Source: an uncultured Oscillospiraceae bacterium
GTDB taxonomy: Bacteria; Bacillota; Clostridia; Oscillospirales; Oscillospiraceae
DNA length: 35,691 nucleotides
Direction: 5' to 3'
Assembly (NCBI GenBank): GCA_904420435.1
Contig: CAJFVK010000010.1
Coordinates: 1-35,691 of the forward strand
The notes under the pieces are model-generated. The model worked only from the letters and a program-made list of their open reading frames with translations, had not been told where the DNA came from and made no database searches. Each line of letters opens with the position of its first letter. The stretch's first letter is position 1. The position numbers and the translations under genes are program-made. This document shows positions 30,324 through 35,691 of this stretch, in pieces.

Positions 30324-31727
30324 ATGAAGCCTGTACTGCTTGTGGACTTCGGCAGCACCTACACCAAGCTGACCGCCGTGGACGTGGACAGCGCCGCCCT
30401 CCTGGGGACGGCCTCCGCCTACACGACGGTCCAGACGGACATCAGCGAAGGGCTGACGGCCGGCCTGGAGCGGCTGGAGCGGGAGACGGGGAAGCTGGAA
30501 TACGACCAGTCCTTCGCCTGCTCCTCCGCGGCCGGCGGGCTGAAAATGGTGACCAGCGGCCTGGTGCCGGAGCTGACGGCCCAGGCGGCCACCCTGGCCA
30601 GCCTGGGGGCCGGCGCCAAGGTGGTCAAGACCTACTCCTATCAGCTGACGGAAACGGACCTGGAGGAGATCGCCCAGATCCGGCCGGACATCTTTCTCCT
30701 GGTGGGGGGGACGGACGGGGGGAACAGCGAGTGCATCCTCCACAATGCACGGATGCTCTCTGCCCTGGCCGGACAGTTCCCCATCATTGTGGCCGGCAAC
30801 CGCTCGGTCGCCCGGGAGTGCCAGCGGCTGCTGGGGGAGCGGGACGTCTTTCTCTGCGACAACGTGATGCCCAAGTTCGGGCAGCTGCAGATCGCCCCCA
30901 CCCAGAAGTGCATCCGGGACATCTTCCTCCGGCGCATCGTCCAGGCCAAGGGCCTGACCCAGGTGTCCAAGCTCCTCTCGGACATCGTCATGCCCACGCC
31001 CTCGGCGGTTCTCCAGGCATTGGAGCTGCTGGCGGACGGCTGCGAGGAGGAGAGCGGGATCGGCGACCTCATCGCCGTGGACGTAGGCGGCGCCACCACA
31101 GACGTCTACTCCATTGCCGACGGGATGCCATCCGGCGCCAACACCGTCTACAAGGGCCTGCCGGAGCCCTACGCCAAGCGCACCGTGGAGGGCGACATCG
31201 GCATGCGCTATAGCATCCGGGGCATCGTGGAGGCCGCCGGCATTGGCCGCATCAGTAAGCTGGCGGGCCTGCGGGTCCCCCAGGCGGAGAGGATGATCGA
31301 CCTTCTCAGCACCCACACCGACCTGGTTCCCGATGGGGATGAGGACATGACGCGGCTGGACTTCGCCCTGGCCTCCATGGCCGTGGACGCGGCGGTGGGC
31401 CGCCACGCGGGGACTCTGGAGGAGACCTACACCACCCTGGGACAGACCTTCGTGCAGACCGGCAAGGACCTCTCGGCGGTAAAGCAGATCGTGGTGACCG
31501 GAGGGAGCCTGATCCACACCGTGCAGACCGAGCGGATCGCCGCCCGGGCCATGTACGATCCCGCCCAGCCCATGTCCCTGCGGCCCAGGGAGGCCCGGAT
31601 CCTGATCGACCGGAAGTATATCCTGGCCGCCATGGGCCTTCTCTCGACACATTATCCCAGAGTTGCACTGACCATTATGAAAAAGGAGCTGGAAAGCCAT
31701 GGATCTTCAGAACAGACGAATCCCTGA
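30324..31727 (+). CDS. glmL: Glutamate mutase accessory protein GlmL (MutL)
   Basis: 467 residues; TAGGAGGGC before the ATG. An ASKHA-fold ATPase with the phosphate-1 motif [16 protein letters not shown] at the N-terminus, [13 protein letters not shown] near residue 125, and the phosphate-2-like block [16 protein letters not shown] near residue 250. Proteins of this family lie between the two mutase subunits and are thought to reactivate the enzyme by exchanging damaged cobalamin. It overlaps the start of glmE by 29 bases, so the two are probably translationally coupled. Confidence 0.93.
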   Translation: MKPVLLVDFGSTYTKLTAVDVDSAALLGTASAYTTVQTDISEGLTAGLERLERETGKLEYDQSFACSSAAGGLKMVTSGLVPELTAQAATLASLGAGAKVVKTYSYQLTETDLEEIAQIRPDIFLLVGGTDGGNSECILHNARMLSALAGQFPIIVAGNRSVARECQRLLGERDVFLCDNVMPKFGQLQIAPTQKCIRDIFLRRIVQAKGLTQVSKLLSDIVMPTPSAVLQALELLADGCEEESGIGDLIAVDVGGATTDVYSIADGMPSGANTVYKGLPEPYAKRTVEGDIGMRYSIRGIVEAAGIGRISKLAGLRVPQAERMIDLLSTHTDLVPDGDEDMTRLDFALASMAVDAAVGRHAGTLEETYTTLGQTFVQTGKDLSAVKQIVVTGGSLIHTVQTERIAARAMYDPAQPMSLRPREARILIDRKYILAAMGLLSTHYPRVALTIMKKELESHGSSEQTNP

Positions 31728-33147
31728 CGACGAATTCGCAAAGCTTCGCAAGGAGGTGCTGGCCCAGTGGCCCACCGGCCGGGATGTGGAGCTGGAGGAG
31801 GCGGTTGCCTACCACAAGGCCATGCCCGAGGACCGCATCTTCTCCAAAAAGCTGATTGCGGCCAAGGCCGCCCACAGGACCCTGATCCAGCCCCGGGCGG
31901 GCGTCCCGGTGATCGAGGAGCACATCAAGCTGATGCAGTATCTCCAGGACCAGGGGGAGGCGGACCTCCTGCCCACCACCATCGACAGCTACACCCGCCA
32001 GAACCGCTATGAGGAGGCGGAGAACGGCATCGCCGAGTCCATCCGCCTGGGCCGGGCCATGCTCAACGGTTTCCCGGCGGTGAACCACGGGGTGGCGGGC
32101 TGCCGGAGGATCATTGAAAGCGTCCACACCCCCATCCAGGTCCGCCACGGCACGCCGGACGCCCGGCTGCTGACAGAGATCGCCTACGCCGGCGGCTTCA
32201 CCAGCTACGAGGGCGGCGGCATCTCCTACAATCTGCCCTACTGCAAGAACGTCCCCATGGAGCGCACCATTCGGGACTGGCAGTACGTGGACCGGCTGAC
32301 CGGGCTCTATGAGGAGATGGGCGTGTCCATCAACCGGGAGCCCTACGGCCCTCTGACCGGCACCCTGGTGCCCCCCTGCATCTCTCACGCGGTGGCTGTG
32401 GTGGAGGCCCTGCTGGCGGCGGAGCAGGGCGTCAAGAACATTACGGTGGGGTACGGCCAGTGCGGCAACCTGGTCCAGGACATCGCCGCCATCCGGGTGC
32501 TGGAGGAGCTGACAAACGAGTATCTGGAGCGGTACGGGTACGGGGACGTGGTGGTCACCACGGTCCTCCACCAGTGGATGGGAGGCTTCCCGGCGGACGA
32601 GGCCAAGGCCTTCGGCGTCATCGCCACCGGCAGCCTGATCGCCGCCCTCTCCAAAGCCACCAAGGTTATCGTCAAGAGCCCCCACGAGGCTCTGGGCATC
32701 CCCACCATGGAGGCAAACGCCGCCGGCCTCCGCTGCACCAAGCAGGTGGTGAACATGATGGCGGACCAGGTGTTCCAGAACGACAACCTGGAGCAGGAGA
32801 AGGAGATTATCCGCCAGGAGACCCGCTGCATTGTGGACAAGTGCTTTGAGCTGGGCGGCGGCGACATCGCGGTGGGCGTGTGCCGCGGGGTGGAAGCCGG
32901 CGTGCTGGATGTGCCCTTCGCGCCCTGCCGGGCCAACGCAGGGCGGATGCTGCCCTGCCGGGATAACGACGGCGCCGTCCGGATTTTGAACATGGGCGAC
33001 CTGCCCTTTACCCAGGACCTGAAGGACTTCCACGCGGCCAAGATCAACGAGCGGGCCAAAGCGGAGAAGCGTGAGGCGTCCTTCCAGATGGTGATCGACG
33101 ACGTATATGCCATCAGCAAGGGGCGGCTGGTTGGACGTCCCCGGTAA
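31699..33147 (+). CDS. glmE: Methylaspartate (glutamate) mutase, epsilon subunit
   Basis: 482 residues, the usual length. It is the substrate-binding TIM-barrel subunit that dimerises and binds GlmS with coenzyme B12 at the interface. Typical blocks: [55 protein letters not shown] (glutamate-binding Arg region), [16 protein letters not shown] and [18 protein letters not shown]. Its start lies within the end of glmL. mal follows after 35 bases. Confidence 0.96.
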   Translation: MDLQNRRIPDDEFAKLRKEVLAQWPTGRDVELEEAVAYHKAMPEDRIFSKKLIAAKAAHRTLIQPRAGVPVIEEHIKLMQYLQDQGEADLLPTTIDSYTRQNRYEEAENGIAESIRLGRAMLNGFPAVNHGVAGCRRIIESVHTPIQVRHGTPDARLLTEIAYAGGFTSYEGGGISYNLPYCKNVPMERTIRDWQYVDRLTGLYEEMGVSINREPYGPLTGTLVPPCISHAVAVVEALLAAEQGVKNITVGYGQCGNLVQDIAAIRVLEELTNEYLERYGYGDVVVTTVLHQWMGGFPADEAKAFGVIATGSLIAALSKATKVIVKSPHEALGIPTMEANAAGLRCTKQVVNMMADQVFQNDNLEQEKEIIRQETRCIVDKCFELGGGDIAVGVCRGVEAGVLDVPFAPCRANAGRMLPCRDNDGAVRILNMGDLPFTQDLKDFHAAKINERAKAEKREASFQMVIDDVYAISKGRLVGRPR

Positions 33148-33182
33148 ACCTTTTGATTGTTAGAGAACAGGAGGAAACAGAC

Positions 33183-34433
33183 ATGAAAATCGTGGATGTG
33201 GTGTGCTCTGCCGGCCGCACAGGCTTCTACTTTGACGACCAGCGAGCCATTAAGAAGGGCGCGGCGCACGACGGCGTGTTCTATGTGGGGGAGCCGGTGA
33301 CCGAGGGCTTTGCGGCGGTCCGCCAGGCGGGGGAGTCCATCTCCGTCATGATCGTCCTGGAGGACGGGCAGGTCGCCTGGGGCGACTGCGCCGCCGTGCA
33401 GTATTCCGGGGCCGGCGGGCGGGACCCGCTGTTCCTGGCCAAGGATTTTATCCCCCTGATCGACACCTACATCAAGCCCCAGCTGGTGGGCCGGGAGGCG
33501 GACGACTTCCGGGGCCTGTGCCGGATGATGGAGGCCATCCAGGTGGACGGGAAGCGGCTTCACACCGCTATCCGGTACGGCGTATCCCAGGCTATCCTGG
33601 ACGCTGTGGCCAAGGCCACGGGCCGGCTCATGTGCGAGGTGGTGGCCGACGAGTACGGCTGCCAGGTTTCCGAGAAGCCCATTCCCATTTTCACCCAGTC
33701 CGGCGACGACCGCTACGACAACGCCGACAAGATGATCATCAAGGGCGCCCAGGTCCTGCCCCACGCCCTCATCAACCACGTGGACACCAAGCTGGGCCGA
33801 CAGGGCGAGAAGCTGCTGGAGTATGTGAAGTGGCTCCGTGACCGTATTCTGGAGCACCGGGCGGACCCCAGCTATGCCCCCATTCTCCACATCGACGTGT
33901 ACGGCACCATCGGCGCTGTATTCGGGAACAACAACTATGCCGCCATGGCGGACTATCTGGCCCAGCTGGAGGAGGCGGCCAAGCCCTTCCACCTGCGGAT
34001 TGAGGGTCCCATGGACTGCGACTGCGACCGGGAAACCCAGATGGCCGCCCTGGCCGGCCTGACCCGGGAGCTGGACGATCGGGGCATCCACGTGGAGCTG
34101 GTGGCGGACGAGTGGTGCAATACCCTGGAGGATATCCAGTACTTTGCCGACCACCGGGCCGGCCACATGATCCAGATCAAGACGCCGGATCTGGGCGGGA
34201 TCAACAACACCATCGAGGCGGTGCTCTACTGCAAGGCCCACGGCATCGGGGCCTACCAGGGGGGCACCTGCAACGAAACGGACCGGTCGGCCCAAGTCTG
34301 CGTCCACTGCGCCATGGCGACCCAGCCGGACCAGATCCTGGCCAAGCCCGGCATGGGTGTGGACGAGGGGTATATGATCGTCTACAACGAGATGAACCGC
34401 ATCCTGGCCCTCCGGGCTGCGAAGAAAAAGTAA
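33183..34433 (+). CDS. mal: 3-Methylaspartate ammonia-lyase
   Basis: 416 residues; AACAGGAGG precedes the ATG. It removes ammonia from 3-methylaspartate to give mesaconate. It belongs to the enolase superfamily: Mg ligands Asp238 (HIDVYG), Glu274 (IEGPMD) and Asp309 (VADEW), and catalytic Lys333 in QIKTPDLGG. From memory, long blocks match the Clostridium tetanomorphum enzyme (e.g. AAVQYSGAGGRDPLFLAKDF). Last gene of the operon, with a strong terminator. Upstream, ATTGTTAGAGAACA is close to the operator-like motif but lies in a short intergenic gap. Confidence 0.97.
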   Translation: MKIVDVVCSAGRTGFYFDDQRAIKKGAAHDGVFYVGEPVTEGFAAVRQAGESISVMIVLEDGQVAWGDCAAVQYSGAGGRDPLFLAKDFIPLIDTYIKPQLVGREADDFRGLCRMMEAIQVDGKRLHTAIRYGVSQAILDAVAKATGRLMCEVVADEYGCQVSEKPIPIFTQSGDDRYDNADKMIIKGAQVLPHALINHVDTKLGRQGEKLLEYVKWLRDRILEHRADPSYAPILHIDVYGTIGAVFGNNNYAAMADYLAQLEEAAKPFHLRIEGPMDCDCDRETQMAALAGLTRELDDRGIHVELVADEWCNTLEDIQYFADHRAGHMIQIKTPDLGGINNTIEAVLYCKAHGIGAYQGGTCNETDRSAQVCVHCAMATQPDQILAKPGMGVDEGYMIVYNEMNRILALRAAKKK

Positions 34434-34479
34434 GGCGGGGCGCTCCGCCAGATAACCAGAGAAACAAATAGGGAGCGAA

Positions 34480-34515
34480 GAAGCAGGGCAGGATTTTCCT
34501 GCCCCGCTTCTTTTT
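34480..34515 (+). terminator. Intrinsic terminator of the glm-mal operon
   Basis: A 14-bp stem with one A-C mismatch (GAAGCAGGGCAGGA / TCCTGCCCCGCTTC), a 3-nt loop and a TTTTT tail. Confidence 0.88.
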
Positions 34516-34629
34516 GTGGAAAGTATTTGACGGTTTTGAATGGGTCAATGAAACGTATGAGCAGAGGGCAGCCGCGGCAAAGGGGCGCGGCGGGAGAGCG
34601 GACCTTACGCGGCTTTGCAAAACAGACTA

Positions 34630-34658
34630 TTGACAAACCGAATTACTGTAGCTATAAT
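34630..34658 (+). promoter_or_regulatory. Perfect consensus sigma-A promoter of the MerR gene
   Basis: TTGACA, 17-bp spacer, TATAAT. Unusually for a MerR-controlled promoter the spacer is 17, not 19-20 bp, so simple repression is more likely than the twist-activation mechanism. Confidence 0.9.
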
Positions 34659-34661
34659 AAG

Positions 34662-34676
34662 TTAAAGTAACTTTAA
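34662..34676. promoter_or_regulatory. TTAAAGT-A-ACTTTAA palindrome at the MerR start site
   Basis: A perfect 7-1-7 palindrome covering the predicted transcription start. It is a candidate autoregulatory operator for the MerR-family protein. Confidence 0.6.
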
Positions 34677-34708
34677 TATATGTAAGGAATAATAAGGAGG
34701 TGACTGCG

Positions 34709-35161
34709 GTGCTCTATACAGTGGGCGAGATGGCTCGGCTCCTGGGAATCGCCGCGTCCACCCTGCGGTATTACGACCAGGAGGGCCTGCTGCCCTTTGT
34801 GGAGCGGTCCCAGGGCGGCATCCGCGTGTTTACGGACAGCGACTACGGGCCTCTGCTGGTCATCGGCTGCCTGAAGAAATCGGGTCTCTCCATCAAGGAG
34901 ATCAAGCAGTTCATCGGCCTGGCCGAGCAGGGGGACGCTTCCCTGGGCCAGCGGCTGGAGATCTTTCGGCGGCGCAGGGCCGCCGTGGAGCGGCAGATCG
35001 CCGAGCTGCAGCGGATGCTCTCCCTCCTGGAGTACAAGTGCTGGTACTATGAAACTGCCTGCCAGGCCGGGACTGAGGACGCGGTCCGCAACCTCCGGCC
35101 CTGCGACATCCCGCCGGAGTGGCGCGCCATTCTGGAAAAGATGAATTTGCATTCCGAATAA
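34709..35161 (+). CDS. MerR-family transcriptional regulator
   Basis: 150 residues from a GTG start (reads MLYTVGEMARLLG). AAGGAGG is 8 bases upstream of it, whereas a GTG 9 bases earlier overlaps that site. The MerR winged helix covers residues 1-70 (TVGEMARLLGIAASTLRYYD, then EGLLPFVERSQGGIRVFTD). A long dimerisation helix follows near 80-115. The C-terminal effector part is short and has CWYYETAC as its only Cys pair, so a metal sensor is not clearly indicated. A Lon-like gene follows after 37 bp without an obvious terminator, suggesting joint transcription. Confidence 0.88.
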   Translation: MLYTVGEMARLLGIAASTLRYYDQEGLLPFVERSQGGIRVFTDSDYGPLLVIGCLKKSGLSIKEIKQFIGLAEQGDASLGQRLEIFRRRRAAVERQIAELQRMLSLLEYKCWYYETACQAGTEDAVRNLRPCDIPPEWRAILEKMNLHSE

Positions 35162-35198
35162 GCGGAAAATTTGAGCCATTGTTTCGAGGTGACCCTAG

Positions 35199-35691
35199 AT
35201 GATTACCATTTCCTACTACAATACCCTTTCTCTGCCGGACGTTTCCTGCTACTTCCGCCTGGACTATCTCAATGAGAAATCGGACAAGCCGGTCGGCGTA
35301 GGGGACAAGGTCCTGTTTCTGATGCTGAAGCGGCCGGCTGAGGATGGCCAGCTGGCCCCGGAGGATATTTACCCCATTGCCACCAGAGGCGTTGTGGAGA
35401 GCATTGAGGGCGAGTGGGCCCTGCTGCGGACCACCAGCCGCGTGGACCTGGACGCCATTGAGGTAAGCGGAAAGCACGTGCAGGTGCAGCTGCGCACCCG
35501 TCCGGAGATCAACGACCAGGATCTGGAGGAGCAGCAGGAGCGCTTCCTGCGGATGCGCTCGGATATGCTGGACGCACTGGAGGGGACCCAGTGGCTCATG
35601 GGCTCCCGCAACTCCATCATGGCCTGGCGAAACCTCAATGAGCTGATCACCTTTACCTCCGCCATGCTGCAGATCAGCAGCGAGGAGAAGT
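35199..35691 (+). CDS. Lon-like protease (endopeptidase La type), N-terminal part
   Basis: An open frame of 164 codons continues past the right edge. GAGGTG precedes the ATG by 8 bases. The visible protein (begins MITISYYNTLSLPDVSCYF) resembles the Lon substrate-recognition domain: DKVLFLMLKRPAEDG, then EDIYPIATRGVVESI aligns with the Lon pattern of phenylalanine/valine strand, Asp-rich loop and ...LYxIGTVAxI. It lacks the usual LPLRxxVVFP opening, so it is a divergent variant. The ATPase and protease domains are outside the window, making this a tentative call. It is likely co-transcribed with the MerR gene. Confidence 0.6.
   Translation, partial: MITISYYNTLSLPDVSCYFRLDYLNEKSDKPVGVGDKVLFLMLKRPAEDGQLAPEDIYPIATRGVVESIEGEWALLRTTSRVDLDAIEVSGKHVQVQLRTRPEINDQDLEEQQERFLRMRSDMLDALEGTQWLMGSRNSIMAWRNLNELITFTSAMLQISSEEK

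Noticed and set aside
33156-33169. Third copy of the TTGTTATAGTACA motif before mal
   Set aside because: ATTGTTAGAGAACA matches 11 of 13 positions, but it lies in a 35-bp intercistronic gap next to the ribosome site with no promoter. Chance is likely.

Overview
The window is GC-rich DNA with tightly packed genes, canonical sigma-A promoters and strong Shine-Dalgarno sites. It carries spmA/spmB (sporulation), an htpG preceded by a perfect CIRCE element, NfnAB, and a complete adenosylcobalamin-dependent glutamate fermentation pathway. Together these suggest a strictly anaerobic, spore-forming, amino-acid-fermenting member of the Clostridia, probably a GC-rich gut lineage of the Oscillospiraceae (Flavonifractor/Lawsonibacter type). 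The taxonomic call is inference. I saw no tRNA, rRNA, CRISPR array, insertion sequence or phage gene.

Layout, 1-7.1 kb: the start of nfnB and all of nfnA (electron-bifurcating ferredoxin/NADP/NAD oxidoreductase) lie behind a Crp/Fnr regulator on the minus strand. Divergent from the regulator is an 86-residue protein resembling the glycyl-radical end of anaerobic ribonucleotide reductase. Then come a zinc-ribbon protein, an AbrB-type regulator, spmA-spmB, dapF and a dicarboxylate/amino-acid:cation symporter. 7.3-17.4 kb: a pair of M16-peptidase-like proteins (YmfF/YmfH type) followed by lgt; a DUF5662 protein; an RpiR regulator; htpG with CIRCE; a TVP38/TMEM64 membrane protein; malQ. 17.6-20.7 kb: a minus-strand operon of an SLC13-type anion transporter and an FAD oxidoreductase with a leader of about 260 nt.

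21-34.4 kb is the main feature: a catabolic island for the 3-methylaspartate pathway. glmS-glmL-glmE-mal convert L-glutamate to 3-methylaspartate and then mesaconate. A two-subunit class I fumarase-like enzyme (mesaconase) makes citramalate. CitD-CitE-CitF (here most likely citramalate lyase) cleaves it to acetate and pyruvate. The lyase maturation factors CitXG and CitC are adjacent, with a P-loop protein of unknown role fused to an alanyl-tRNA-synthetase 'second additional domain'. A GntR regulator gene sits between the two catabolic operons. Both operon promoters carry the same 12-bp sequence TGTTATAGTACA. The GntR start codon lies inside one arm of a perfect 16-bp inverted repeat that also looks like the terminator of the preceding operon.

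The window ends with a MerR regulator behind a perfect consensus promoter, followed by the start of a Lon-like protease gene that runs off the right edge.
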